Positions 27,007 through 36,019 of a DNA stretch of 64,000 bases are shown piece by piece. This DNA is from Nitrosomonas sp. Nm51. GTDB taxonomy: Bacteria; Pseudomonadota; Gammaproteobacteria; Burkholderiales; Nitrosomonadaceae. The stretch is from contig NZ_FOGH01000003.1 of assembly GCF_900111165.1 (NCBI RefSeq), forward strand, positions 106,087 to 170,086, in the 5' to 3' direction. The position numbers and the translations under genes were made by a program. Below the pieces are notes generated by a model, which saw nothing but the letters and a program-made list of their open reading frames with translations, had not been told where the DNA came from and did not search any database. Positions within the stretch are counted from its first letter, which is position 1, and each line of letters begins with the position of its first letter.

Positions 27007-27702
27007 TTATATATTTTTCGTAGGCGGAAAAGTATTTGGATAACGCCGGAAAATTAAATCCCATACCGCATGTCCGAGTCTGATACCACGCTGTTCAAAT
27101 TTGGTTACAGGCCGATAATCCGGGCGGTCTGAATAATCGGCAGCTGTGTTGTACAGTAACGGTTCGTTGTTGAGTACGTCGAGCATATGGCAGGCATAAT
27201 CTTCCCAGTCCGTAGCGAGATGAATATAGGCGTTGTACTTGAGATGCTTGCACAGACGGGCAATAAACGCCGGCTGAATCAGACGGCGTTTATGATGTTT
27301 CGCCTTCGGCCAGGGGTCAGGGAAAAAAATATGCGCGCCGTCAAGGCACATGGGTGGCAGCATATGCTGCATTACTTCAACGGCGTCATGTTGAATAATG
27401 CGCAGGTTGGAAAGTCCCCGTGTTTCGATCTGATTAAGCAGGCTGCCCACACCTGGCGTATGCACTTCGACAGCCAGATAATCCTGCTCAGGGTGAGAAT
27501 GCGCGATATCTGCCGTTGTTTCCCCCATGCCAAAGCCGATTTCGAATATTCTGGGTGCCTGCCGGCCAAACACAGCTTCCAGATTGATTGGTTCATGCTT
27601 AAAAGGGATACCGTGTTTGGGTAGCAGTATTTCACAGGCGCGGCGCTGTGCGGTAGAAATTCTTCCCTGGCGCAAGACAAAACTGCGGATGGTGTGCGTC
27701 AT
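27007..27702 (-). CDS. trmB: tRNA (guanine-N7-)-methyltransferase
   Basis: Makes 7-methylguanosine at position 46 of tRNA variable loops. The 231 residues show the SAM site [16 protein letters not shown], the middle motif [18 protein letters not shown] and the C-terminal [17 protein letters not shown], all family hallmarks. It follows thiG on the same strand with a gap of 26 nt. Fully conventional in length and motifs. Confidence 0.96.
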   Translation of the reverse strand: MTHTIRSFVLRQGRISTAQRRACEILLPKHGIPFKHEPINLEAVFGRQAPRIFEIGFGMGETTADIAHSHPEQDYLAVEVHTPGVGSLLNQIETRGLSNLRIIQHDAVEVMQHMLPPMCLDGAHIFFPDPWPKAKHHKRRLIQPAFIARLCKHLKYNAYIHLATDWEDYACHMLDVLNNEPLLYNTAADYSDRPDYRPVTKFEQRGIRLGHAVWDLIFRRYPNTFPPTKNI

Positions 27703-27728
27703 GAGCGGCTGTTTCTGGTATTTGCATG

Positions 27729-28523
27729 TTACTGAGGTTGCGCGCTGGCAATCACGCCGTCAACCGGCGAACTCGGGCTGGCGGTATACATTTTTTTCGC
27801 CATGCGGCCGGCCAGATACGCCTCACGGCCGGCTTCGACGGCTTTGCGCATTGCCGACGCCATTAATACGGGATTTCTGGCAGCGGCAATGGCTGTGTTC
27901 ATTAATACGCCGTCGCAGCCGAGTTCCAGCGCGATGGCTGCATCAGACGCCGTGCCGACACCGGCGTCAACCAGCACCGGCACTTTGGCGTTGTCGATAA
28001 TGATCTGCAGATTCCAGGGATTCAGAATGCCCATGCCTGATCCGATTAATGAAGCCAGCGGCATAATGGCAACGCAACCGATTTCCTCCAGCTGTCTGGC
28101 GGCGATCGGATCGTCGGATGTATAAACCATTACATCAAAGCCTTCCTTGACCAGTATTTCTGCTGCTGTGATCGTTTCCACGATATTTGGATAAAGCGTT
28201 TTGGGGTCTCCTAGTACTTCCAGCTTGACCAGCGTGTGGCCGTCGAGCAGCTCACGGGCCAGACGCAAAGTGCGAACAGCGTCATCAACCGTATAACAGC
28301 CTGCAGTATTGGGTAACAGGGTATACTTCGACGGCGGGACGCTGTCCAGCAGATTTGGCTCATCGGCATGTTGGCCGATATTGGTGCGGCGGATCGCAAC
28401 GGTGACAATTTCTGCGCCGCTGGCTTCAATGGCCGCACGGGTTTCTGTGAAATCCTTATATTTGCCTGTGCCGACCAGGAGTCTTGAGGTATAGGTTTTT
28501 CCGGCAATGATGAGATTATCCAT
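27729..28523 (-). CDS. thiG: Thiazole synthase
   Basis: Condenses dehydroglycine, 1-deoxyxylulose-5-phosphate and ThiS thiocarboxylate into the thiazole ring of thiamine. A TIM-barrel enzyme of 264 residues with [17 protein letters not shown] at the N-terminus, VKLEVLGD (Schiff-base Lys region) and [20 protein letters not shown] near the end. It follows thiS with a 119-nt gap and precedes trmB, a frequent betaproteobacterial order. No TPP riboswitch motif was seen upstream of thiS. Confidence 0.96.
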   Translation of the reverse strand: MDNLIIAGKTYTSRLLVGTGKYKDFTETRAAIEASGAEIVTVAIRRTNIGQHADEPNLLDSVPPSKYTLLPNTAGCYTVDDAVRTLRLARELLDGHTLVKLEVLGDPKTLYPNIVETITAAEILVKEGFDVMVYTSDDPIAARQLEEIGCVAIMPLASLIGSGMGILNPWNLQIIIDNAKVPVLVDAGVGTASDAAIALELGCDGVLMNTAIAAARNPVLMASAMRKAVEAGREAYLAGRMAKKMYTASPSSPVDGVIASAQPQ

Positions 28524-28642
28524 GAAATACTGTAATGAGTCGGATCAAGGTTGAATGGTAAACCGGCTGTGCGTGCAAGGTGGAAGTCTGTTAACCCGCA
28601 GGCATGAAGGCATGCAAGCAGCCGACAGACGATCGGGCGGTG

Positions 28643-28846
28643 CTAGCCGCCGCCGACTGCAACGACAATTTCGAGGCGGTCTCCGTCAGCCAGGAATTGA
28701 TCATTAAACTGACTGCGCGGCACGATTTCACCGTTTCGCTCGATGGCGATACGCTTATCCTGTAAATTGTTTTCATCAATAAATTGCGCAATGTTGATAG
28801 CTTGACTGAGCTGGCGGGTTTCGCCATTGATTGTGATGTGTATCAT
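28643..28846 (-). CDS. thiS: Sulfur carrier protein ThiS
   Basis: A 67-residue ubiquitin-fold protein that carries the sulfur for thiazole formation as a C-terminal thiocarboxylate. It begins MIHITINGETRQLSQ and ends in the essential Gly-Gly after VVAVG. Size and ending match the family. It is upstream of thiG on the same strand, and ThiG uses it directly. Confidence 0.93.
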   Translation of the reverse strand: MIHITINGETRQLSQAINIAQFIDENNLQDKRIAIERNGEIVPRSQFNDQFLADGDRLEIVVAVGGG

Positions 28847-29003
28847 TAAGAATAAATTATCGAATCAATCGAAAAAACAAACTGAATTAACTTGCAGCGT
28901 ACATTTTATCATGATGGTGAAAAACGATGGTAGTTCAGTATATGGTTCGCTGATTACCATTATTGATAGGAATATGCGCCCAAATACAACAGCCGCACAT
29001 TGT

Positions 29004-31004
29004 TTACGACGCGATAAGGGTATTGTGCAATTCGGGATAAACCAAGTTAATCTCCCCGCTGAATCGTTTAGGTCCCGCGGGTTGGTAAATGCTGTAGCCG
29101 GACAGTTCTCTCGGTGGAATGTAGCCTGCTATTTTTTCGAGTTCTGCAAGACGGATACCCTGTCTGACCAGGTAAATCAAATAGGTCTGCCGCAGCGTGT
29201 CGGCGTTGATTTCATTATCGCCGTTATCTGATAAATCCGCGTCGGAAATTGCGCAGTTCAGTAATGCGGCAAGGTCTTCTTCGGACAGCGGTTCCCCCGA
29301 AGCGTGCATCAGGCCGCAGGCGGTGTTTGCTAAAAGCGCTTTTAATGCCGGATTCAGCAATAGCGATCTGGGTGACTTGCCATGGATCAGCAGCTTTTCA
29401 TTTTCTAAATCAATATCTTCCTGTTTAATTGTTGCGATTTCTTCCATGGTTGCGCCGCTGAGCAGCAGCGCAATCAATAACTTTTCTTTGAAACCGGCGC
29501 TGTGCAGTAATAAGCTGATCTGCTGCGAGGGGATTTCCTGCGGAGGCGGACTATTTAAAACAGGGTTTTGCCGCGGCAGTTTATCAATTGACTGCCGCGG
29601 GAGTTCGAATGCATCCTGCTTGTTGATACGCCGGTCGTACAAATGGATGCCCGAAAGATTGACAACCGATTTCGGTTCGGTTTTACGCGTGAGGAATTCG
29701 GCGATCCAGACACAGAACAGGCCGAATAGAATCGATCCGATAACAGCGATGCCGGCATCACGCAGATAATTCGGCCGCACGGGCGCGCCGGGCAGAAAAG
29801 CGCGTTCAATCACATCGACATGCGGATACTTGCCTGCGTATTTTGTTTCAATCTGGACCAGTCGCTCCTGTGTCTCGCGATAAAGGGCTTCCAGCGTCTC
29901 GAGATCGCCTTTTAACGCTTCATGTTCTGTGAAACGGGCAGAAAAGGCGGTCGCTTTGGCCTTATGCGCATTGAGTTGCTGGCGTATTTCATCGGCAGAT
30001 TGCTTGGCTGCGGCATATTCCTGCTCCGCATCGGATTGAACAACCGTTTGGCCGTGCCAGCGCATGCGTTTGATTTCTGCTTCTAGGTCGCGGAGTTGTT
30101 CTGGAATGACCTTGAGTGCGGGTGATAAATTCAGATATTCCTGGGTATAGCGCAGATTCAGTTCCGCCAGTTCCTGACGCAGTTCCTGCGCCCGGTCTTC
30201 AAGCAGGCTCAGTGTGCGTGTATCTTCCTGTGGCACTACGGCCTGTCCGCGCTCAATTGCCGCATTGACTGCATCCAGTTTTGCCTTGGCTTTAACTTCC
30301 TCTTCCATGGCATCATTAAGTGATTCGTTCAGGCCCACCAGCCGTGCTGATGCTTCGTTTTCTTCGCGCTCAATGGAAGCGATATCGTGTTTCTGCCTAA
30401 ACTGGTCAAGTCCGGCGCGTTTTAGTTGAATTTTTTCCGCTAATCCGTCGAGTTCCTCCTGAATAATCAGCGTAGTGTCACCCAACAACCGGGAAACTTC
30501 GGCCGCTCTGGCGTCCAGATACACATCAATCCAGGTATTGATCAGTGCCGGCAGAACTTCCGGCCTGGAACCTTCGGCAACCATTTCAACCAGATTGGTT
30601 TCGACAACCGGCCTGACATCAAGCATTTGACGGATTTCGTTGGCATTCAAGTCGATCTGGGCCGTCGTATCGTTCGCTGTTTTTAACCGTCTCGACGTTT
30701 CCGCCAGCAGTTCCGATCCCAGCAGAATTTGTTTTTGAATGGCGACATGCTGAATATCGGCATCTCCACTTGGCAAATCAATCGCGGTTTTAGCGACAGT
30801 TAACAGGGTCGCGTAGCTCAGGTATATTGCAGGGCGGGAATAAACATAACCTAACGTTAATGCCACGCTGACCAGGAAAGCGGCGGCAAAAATGATTAAT
30901 CTGCGGGATTTAAACCATGGTTTGAGGTCATGCTGCGAAGGATGCCAGTCATCGCTGGCATCATTGAGAGATAAAACTGTTTCCGGAGGTAAGCGGTTAG
31001 ACAT
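29004..31004 (-). CDS. Wzz/GumC-type chain-length protein fused to degenerate tyrosine-recombinase-like domain
   Basis: A 666-residue membrane protein. Residues 35-55 form TM1; a periplasmic part with a Wzz-like beta/alpha domain (58-165) and long coiled coil (about 180-390) follows; GAPVRPNYLRDAG precedes TM2 (about 417-437). This is the polysaccharide co-polymerase layout (Wzz/GumC), normally controlling exopolysaccharide chain length. After a Pro-rich linker, residues 495-645 resemble the catalytic domain of tyrosine recombinases: LLLSGATMEEIATIKQEDID, then INADTLRQTYLIYLVRQGIR and an end near YSIYQPAG. The first Arg, both His and the usual GH are replaced, so it is probably inactive. No Wzc-type kinase domain and no polysaccharide genes are adjacent. 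The role of the extra domain is unknown; DNA or protein binding is conceivable. Confidence 0.8.
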   Translation of the reverse strand: MSNRLPPETVLSLNDASDDWHPSQHDLKPWFKSRRLIIFAAAFLVSVALTLGYVYSRPAIYLSYATLLTVAKTAIDLPSGDADIQHVAIQKQILLGSELLAETSRRLKTANDTTAQIDLNANEIRQMLDVRPVVETNLVEMVAEGSRPEVLPALINTWIDVYLDARAAEVSRLLGDTTLIIQEELDGLAEKIQLKRAGLDQFRQKHDIASIEREENEASARLVGLNESLNDAMEEEVKAKAKLDAVNAAIERGQAVVPQEDTRTLSLLEDRAQELRQELAELNLRYTQEYLNLSPALKVIPEQLRDLEAEIKRMRWHGQTVVQSDAEQEYAAAKQSADEIRQQLNAHKAKATAFSARFTEHEALKGDLETLEALYRETQERLVQIETKYAGKYPHVDVIERAFLPGAPVRPNYLRDAGIAVIGSILFGLFCVWIAEFLTRKTEPKSVVNLSGIHLYDRRINKQDAFELPRQSIDKLPRQNPVLNSPPPQEIPSQQISLLLHSAGFKEKLLIALLLSGATMEEIATIKQEDIDLENEKLLIHGKSPRSLLLNPALKALLANTACGLMHASGEPLSEEDLAALLNCAISDADLSDNGDNEINADTLRQTYLIYLVRQGIRLAELEKIAGYIPPRELSGYSIYQPAGPKRFSGEINLVYPELHNTLIAS

Positions 31005-31282
31005 GATCTACGAAATGATGCGCTTTTTCTGGATTGTTACATTTTAACAAGTTCAAAATGGATAAAAACGGATGCAGCTATATATAAAATCAAAATTTGC
31101 AATCTGCAGCATGATTTTTTCCAGTCGTAAATAAGAACCTGAAATTTAATCCGAGCAAATACGATCCAGGCAACACTCTCCATTGAGTTATTATGACTTG
31201 TATCAAGGAGTATAACAGACTACACTTATTAGCAGTGAAGCGCATCGTAATTGCTTTGAACTATCATAATAAGGTTTTATGC

Positions 31283-31675
31283 ATGGAAGCGAAACTTTTA
31301 AAAAAACAACGCCCCAAGCATCTCAATTTGTTCAAAATCAGTCAACCGTTACCGGCCATCGTTTCGATCATGCATCGTATCAGTGGTGTACTGCTTTTTT
31401 TCCCGGGCATACCGTTGTTGCTCTATGGCCTGCAGATGCTGCTCGAGTCAGCAGATAGTTTTCAAGCGTTACTTACGCTTATGCAGAACCCGGTCGTAAA
31501 AGGCTTGGTTCTACTGTTTGTCTGGTTTAGTCTGCATCATTTGTGTGCTGGCATCCGCTTTCTTGTGCTGGATTTACATTATGGAGTCGCGCTTGCTCAT
31601 GCGCGAGCAAGCAGCAAATGGGTGCTGGTTGTGAGTGTTGCACTGACGCTAGCTGCAGGAATTGTCTTATGGTAA
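31283..31675 (+). CDS. sdhC: Succinate dehydrogenase cytochrome b556 subunit
   Basis: Membrane anchor of succinate:quinone oxidoreductase (complex II). The 130 residues start MEAKLLKKQRPKHLN, with the N-terminal signature followed by SIMHRISGVLLFF and the haem-ligand region SLHHLCAGIRFLVLD; three membrane helices. The open frame reaches 30 codons further upstream, but the family N-terminus fits this ATG. Overlaps sdhD (ATGGTAA) by 7 nt. Confidence 0.93.
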   Translation: MEAKLLKKQRPKHLNLFKISQPLPAIVSIMHRISGVLLFFPGIPLLLYGLQMLLESADSFQALLTLMQNPVVKGLVLLFVWFSLHHLCAGIRFLVLDLHYGVALAHARASSKWVLVVSVALTLAAGIVLW

Positions 31676-32022
31676 AACAGAATGGACGTATTGTTACAGG
31701 TGCGCACTATGGCCTGAAAGACTGGCTGGCACAACGCGTGACAGCGGTGTTGATGGTTGCCTATATCGTATTGTTTGCAGTCATTGTCTGGATTTCAGCG
31801 CCGCAGAATCAGGTGGAGTGGGCGGCAATTTTCAGTTATCCAGGAATGCGCGTTGCATCGTTTCTGTTTTTAGCATCGTTGATGTGGCATGCCTGGGTGG
31901 GTGTTCGCAATGTGTTGATGGACTATATCAAGTCTGCAGCCATTCGGCTGACATTGCAGATTCTGGTGATTGTTTCCCTGCTGGCTTACCTGGTGTGGAC
32001 TGCCGAAATTTTATGGAGTTGA
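31669..32022 (+). CDS. sdhD: Succinate dehydrogenase membrane anchor subunit
   Basis: Second membrane anchor of complex II, which with SdhC binds haem b and quinone. The 117 residues have three helices and the haem/quinone region [19 protein letters not shown]. The start inside the sdhC end gives the usual coupled arrangement. The stop lies one base before the proposed sdhA GTG. Confidence 0.92.
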   Translation: MVKQNGRIVTGAHYGLKDWLAQRVTAVLMVAYIVLFAVIVWISAPQNQVEWAAIFSYPGMRVASFLFLASLMWHAWVGVRNVLMDYIKSAAIRLTLQILVIVSLLAYLVWTAEILWS

Positions 32023-32023
32023 T

Positions 32024-33787
32024 GTGCCGGTTGTGACAAGAAAATTTGACGTTGTAATCGTTGGCGCTGGGGGTGCCGGCATGCGTGCCGCGCTGCAATT
32101 ATCCGAGGCCGGACTTAAGGTTGCGGTGTTGTCCAAGGTTTTTCCGACCCGGTCGCATACTGTTTCGGCGCAGGGAGGAATTGCTGCTGCGCTGGGCAAT
32201 GTAACAGAGGATAACTGGCACTGGCATATGTACGATACCGTCAAAGGTTCTGACTATCTTGGCGATCAGGACGCCATCGAATTTATGTGCCGTCAGGCCA
32301 GTGAAGTAGTGTACGAACTGGAGCATTATGGCATGCCGTTTGACCGGCTGGATAACGGTAAAATTTATCAGCGCCCGTTCGGCGGGCAGTCCCTGCATTT
32401 TGGCGGTGCGCAGGCAACGCGTTCCTGCGCGGCTGCAGATCGAACCGGTCATGCGCTGTTGCATACGCTGTATCAGCGCAACGTCAGTGCGAATACTCAG
32501 TTTTTTGTCGAATGGATGTGTCTGGATCTGATCCGTGACCAGATCGGTGATGTGCTGGGTGTTGTGGCGATGGAAATGGAAACCGGCGACGTGATGGCTT
32601 TGCAGGCAAAAGCTACATTGTTTGCAACTGGCGGCGGTGGACGTATTTTTCAAGCGAATACCAATGCGCTGACCAACACTGGCGATGGCCTCGGTATTGC
32701 GGCGCGCGCAGGCATTCCGCTTGAGGATATGGAATTCTGGCAGTTTCACCCGACCGGCATTCACGGTGTTGGCGTATTGATTAGCGAAGCGGTGAGGGGC
32801 GAAGGCGGTTACCTGATTAATCAAGGCGGCGAACGTTTTATGGAACGTTACGCGCCCAACGCCAAGGATCTGGCCAGCCGCGACGTGGTCGCGCGTTCAA
32901 TGACGATTGAAATCAAGGAGGGGCGCGGTTGCGGCGAAGAAAAAGACCATCTGCTGCTAAAGCTGGATCACCTGGGTGCAGATATCATCAAATCAAGATT
33001 GCCCGGCATCCGTGAACTCGCGATGAAATTTGCGCATGTTGATCCGATTCATGATTCCATTCCCGTGGTGCCGACGGCGCACTATATGATGGGCGGCATT
33101 CCGACCAATTTTTTTGGACAGGTTGTGGCGCCGTACAAGACCGGGCCTGAAGAAATCGTTACCGGCTTTTATGCGGTGGGTGAATGTGCTTGCGTCTCGG
33201 TACATGGCGCTAATCGACTAGGGACGAATTCTCTGTTGGATATTGTCGTTTTTGGCCGCGCCGCGGCCAATCAGATAATTGAAGATCTGAAAATAAACGC
33301 GCACCACAAACCACTGCCCTCCGACGCCGCCGAAAAGACGATGGCCAGGCTTGAACGGCTGGAAAACCAGACGGATGGTGAAAGTGTTGCACAAGTGACC
33401 GATGCGCTATGCAAGACAATGCAAACCTATTGCGGCGTGTTTCGTTTCGAGGATACGCTGATGCAAGGTGTAGAGAAAATAAAAGAAGTGGCGAGCCGTG
33501 TAGAACGCACCGAAATCAAGGATAAAAGCAAGACCTTCAATACTGCCCGGATCGAAGCATTGGAACTCGATAATATGAAAGAAATTGCGATGGCAACGAT
33601 GGTTTCCGCCGAGGCGCGGCGTGAAAGCCGCGGCGCGCATGCACGCGATGATTTTCCCGAGCGCGATGATGGCAACTGGCTAAGACACACGCTGTTTTTT
33701 AGCGAAAACAACCGTCTGGATTACAAGCCTGTCCGTCTTAAACCATTGACAGTGGATTCATTTCCTCCCAAAAAAAGAACCTATTAA
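32024..33787 (+). CDS. sdhA: Succinate dehydrogenase flavoprotein subunit
   Basis: Catalytic subunit of complex II, oxidising succinate to fumarate. From a GTG start (GGAG 5 nt upstream, one base after the sdhD stop) it has 587 residues. FAD-binding motif [14 protein letters not shown], the covalent-FAD His in [12 protein letters not shown], active-site HPTGIHGVG and the Arg-containing [13 protein letters not shown] are all present. The C-terminus is complete (ending KKRTY). Remarkably, no sdhB follows; the next gene is an unrelated SH3 protein 93 bp downstream. The iron-sulfur subunit must be elsewhere. Confidence 0.96.
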   Translation: MPVVTRKFDVVIVGAGGAGMRAALQLSEAGLKVAVLSKVFPTRSHTVSAQGGIAAALGNVTEDNWHWHMYDTVKGSDYLGDQDAIEFMCRQASEVVYELEHYGMPFDRLDNGKIYQRPFGGQSLHFGGAQATRSCAAADRTGHALLHTLYQRNVSANTQFFVEWMCLDLIRDQIGDVLGVVAMEMETGDVMALQAKATLFATGGGGRIFQANTNALTNTGDGLGIAARAGIPLEDMEFWQFHPTGIHGVGVLISEAVRGEGGYLINQGGERFMERYAPNAKDLASRDVVARSMTIEIKEGRGCGEEKDHLLLKLDHLGADIIKSRLPGIRELAMKFAHVDPIHDSIPVVPTAHYMMGGIPTNFFGQVVAPYKTGPEEIVTGFYAVGECACVSVHGANRLGTNSLLDIVVFGRAAANQIIEDLKINAHHKPLPSDAAEKTMARLERLENQTDGESVAQVTDALCKTMQTYCGVFRFEDTLMQGVEKIKEVASRVERTEIKDKSKTFNTARIEALELDNMKEIAMATMVSAEARRESRGAHARDDFPERDDGNWLRHTLFFSENNRLDYKPVRLKPLTVDSFPPKKRTY

Positions 33788-33880
33788 CGTCCCCTGATTT
33801 ATATTGTTGTCTATCTATTCTGTCCTGATCCTGTCGGGTCTGGAAATTAACTCTTAATAGCCCTCTATCTAAAGATCACG

Positions 33881-34564
33881 ATGAAAAAAAGTAATCTCGT
33901 TATACTATCGATTTTTATAACCGTTTGCTTATTTTTTTCTGCCCAGGTGGCAGCAGAGCAACGCTACGTCACCGACCGTTTTGAAATCATGCTGCGCAGC
34001 GGTCCGAGCAGCAAACACGCAATTCAACGCATGATAAAAAGCGGTACCGCGCTTGAATTGCTGGAACAGGACGCAGAAAACGGGTATTCACGTGTCAGGA
34101 CGCATGGCGGTACCGAGGGCTGGGTGTTGAGCCGCTATTTGATGCGCGAGCCGGCGGCAAGAGTCCAGCTGGAGCATCTGGTCAAACACGTAACCGACGA
34201 CGATCCTCAAAACAGCAGCATACGAAACCAGGCGAACCTGATTAAAGCTGAGTACGAAAAGATTAATAAACACATCACGCAACTTGAACAGGAAAAAAAA
34301 CAACTGGAGTTGCAGCTGGATGACATCAAAAGCACAGCCGCAAATGTGCTGGCGATAGATGCGGAGAATCAGCAATTGCATCAGAAATTTGTCGAAACGA
34401 AATCGCAACTTGAAGTACTGCAGGCAGACTACAGCGCACTTAGCAACAGTAATGAAAAAGACTGGTTTATCACTGGGGCGCTGGTTCTGCTGGGCGGTTT
34501 GTTGCTGGGCATGATCATACCTAAAATCAGCTGGGGCAGGCGGTCCCGTTATGGCGGTTTTTGA
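33881..34564 (+). CDS. SH3-domain, coiled-coil membrane protein (TIGR04211-like)
   Basis: A 227-residue protein. Signal peptide (to about residue 24), bacterial SH3 domain at 28-95 (RYVTDRFEIMLRSGPSSKHA, GTEGWVLSRYLM), a coiled coil at about 105-190, and a C-terminal helix (WFITGALVLLGGLLLGMIIP) followed by a short basic tail. This is the arrangement of the TIGR04211 / YgiM family in the inner membrane facing the periplasm; function unknown, possibly peptidoglycan-related. It sits where sdhB would be expected. Confidence 0.85.
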   Translation: MKKSNLVILSIFITVCLFFSAQVAAEQRYVTDRFEIMLRSGPSSKHAIQRMIKSGTALELLEQDAENGYSRVRTHGGTEGWVLSRYLMREPAARVQLEHLVKHVTDDDPQNSSIRNQANLIKAEYEKINKHITQLEQEKKQLELQLDDIKSTAANVLAIDAENQQLHQKFVETKSQLEVLQADYSALSNSNEKDWFITGALVLLGGLLLGMIIPKISWGRRSRYGGF

Positions 34565-34604
34565 TTATCAGTCGAAAGTCCGCATAGTGTTTTTCAACTG
34601 TTTG

Positions 34605-35447
34605 TTATAATCGTATCAGTGCACTAGGATGGCGAATCTGCATTGAAAATTTATCACTTCTGCGGGAAACCCAACCGCGAATCTCCACTGTTTTTCCCAG
34701 ATAGCTCTCCAGGTCAGGGAAGTGCCCGAGATGATCGTTATCGATGCGGATATTGGTCTGATTGCTGAAAATCAGGTATGTAAACCGTTTTTTTTGTTGT
34801 ACTGACTGAGGTACCCCGGTATAACGCCGCCAGCCTCTGTTATCCGATGTGATTGCTGTTAGTGCTTGAGCCTGGTACCGCGGTAATCGCCATATCCCCA
34901 GCTTGCTTTGTTCAGCCAGTTTCTGCGCCAGCTCAAATTGATCTGCATGCCGTAAATTCGGCGGCATGATACTCACAAAAGCCAGGCCGTTTTTAATCAA
35001 CTCGAGGTTGATGTGTTTGCCATCGGGTAAAAACACATGCGCCAGTAGTCGCCGGTATTTGTCCTGTTTTTCCAGATCATACTCCAGATAAACTTTCCGG
35101 CCTTGAAGCCTTTTTTGCAGCCATGTCTTGGCTAATTTTCCGCCTGGTTCGCCAGCACGGTGGCGGCTTTCAATTTCAGGTGTATTGACACCCAATAACC
35201 GGACACGTTTGCCGTTCTCCAGAACAAGGGTATCACCATCATAAACTTTTTTTACCCGGTGCAGATGCCGATAAACACGGTCAGGTAGTTGAACGGGTTT
35301 CGCACCATCAGTCGCTTTATCTGAATAGGTGACTCTGCCCGACGCATCTTCAACGCGGAAGATTTCAGTACTGAAGACCGTTTGAAATGGTAACCCGAGA
35401 CTGATTGCCAGTACGCATGAAAAAAATTTAATGTGTTGCATGCGCAT
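34605..35447 (-). CDS. Secreted thermonuclease (SNase) with N-terminal DUF4124
   Basis: A 280-residue exported protein: signal peptide, a DUF4124-like segment (EIFRVEDASGRVTYSDKATD), then a staphylococcal-nuclease fold with YDGDTLVLENGKRVRLLGVN followed by TPE, and EYDLEKQDKYRRLLAHVFLP. Conserved Asp, Arg and Glu of the catalytic set are visible; the usual Asp of VDTPE is Asn, a variant also known in the family. A C-terminal extension of about 90 residues (EIRGWVSRRSDKFSMQIRHP) resembles an OB-like domain. The start is ambiguous: ATGs at 35480 and 35498 are also in frame. Confidence 0.85.
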   Translation of the reverse strand: MRMQHIKFFSCVLAISLGLPFQTVFSTEIFRVEDASGRVTYSDKATDGAKPVQLPDRVYRHLHRVKKVYDGDTLVLENGKRVRLLGVNTPEIESRHRAGEPGGKLAKTWLQKRLQGRKVYLEYDLEKQDKYRRLLAHVFLPDGKHINLELIKNGLAFVSIMPPNLRHADQFELAQKLAEQSKLGIWRLPRYQAQALTAITSDNRGWRRYTGVPQSVQQKKRFTYLIFSNQTNIRIDNDHLGHFPDLESYLGKTVEIRGWVSRRSDKFSMQIRHPSALIRL

Positions 35448-35625
35448 CGCTTGATCTGTTTTTTTCTGGAGACCTGACATACCGCGGTAAATGATCATGC
35501 ATGTCCCGAAGACAGCAAATATGCTTTAACATAAAAATATGGCAAAATAAAAGAATTTTAATTGACAGACTGTTTGTGTGCTATTGCGTGTGTGGCCATC
35601 GCTTTTCTCGTATTCAATCTGAGCT

Positions 35626-35789
35626 TAAGGAGCCGCGAATAAACAAGCGTGACAATTGGGCGCGTCTGGCGGGATGCAATGCAAGGCGAGAGGATGAGTC
35701 ATAGCCAAGCTATGGCGACGGCGAACAATGCCGCAGTGTACCCGCCAGATGCGATCCAGGTGTTACAGTTATTTATGAACGGCTCCTAA
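35626..35789. repeat. MITE-like palindromic element, long copy 2 (loop inverted)
   Basis: Same outer arms and orientation as 9552-9712 (left TAAGGAGCCGCGAATAAAC, right TTATTTATGAACGGCTCCTA), including GTGTTACAG next to the right arm. The inner arms are less perfect here. The loop of about 77 bp between GGCGGG and CCCGCC matches that of the 9.6-kb copy only as its reverse complement. Confidence 0.85.
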
Positions 35790-36019
35790 GTCAAAGGATG
35801 TGACATATTAACCGCAGAGTTTAAGCAACAATTACCGGGTAAAAAGCGGTTTTCTGTTTTACTTTCTAGCGATCGCAAAATATAAAGCCGGATGAGTCCG
35901 GACTGATTGAATCATTGGATACATTGTGCCGGTACGTGCTTCAAAAAATACATAATCATTAATAACGCAAAACAGTATGAACGGTACTTTATCAAAATAC
36001 AGGAGTGAAAATAGCGTAA

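Noticed and set aside
26655..27023. Plus- and minus-strand frames of about 75-122 residues
   Set aside because: Run through the foldback element; no RBS, domain or signal peptide.
28847..29003. Possible TPP riboswitch upstream of thiS
   Set aside because: No CTGAGA-type THI box or matching stems were found in the leader.
35875..35920. CCGGATGAGTCCGG, similar to a hammerhead ribozyme core
   Set aside because: Only a five-base stem with a TGAG loop; the conserved GAAA and the three-stem junction are missing.
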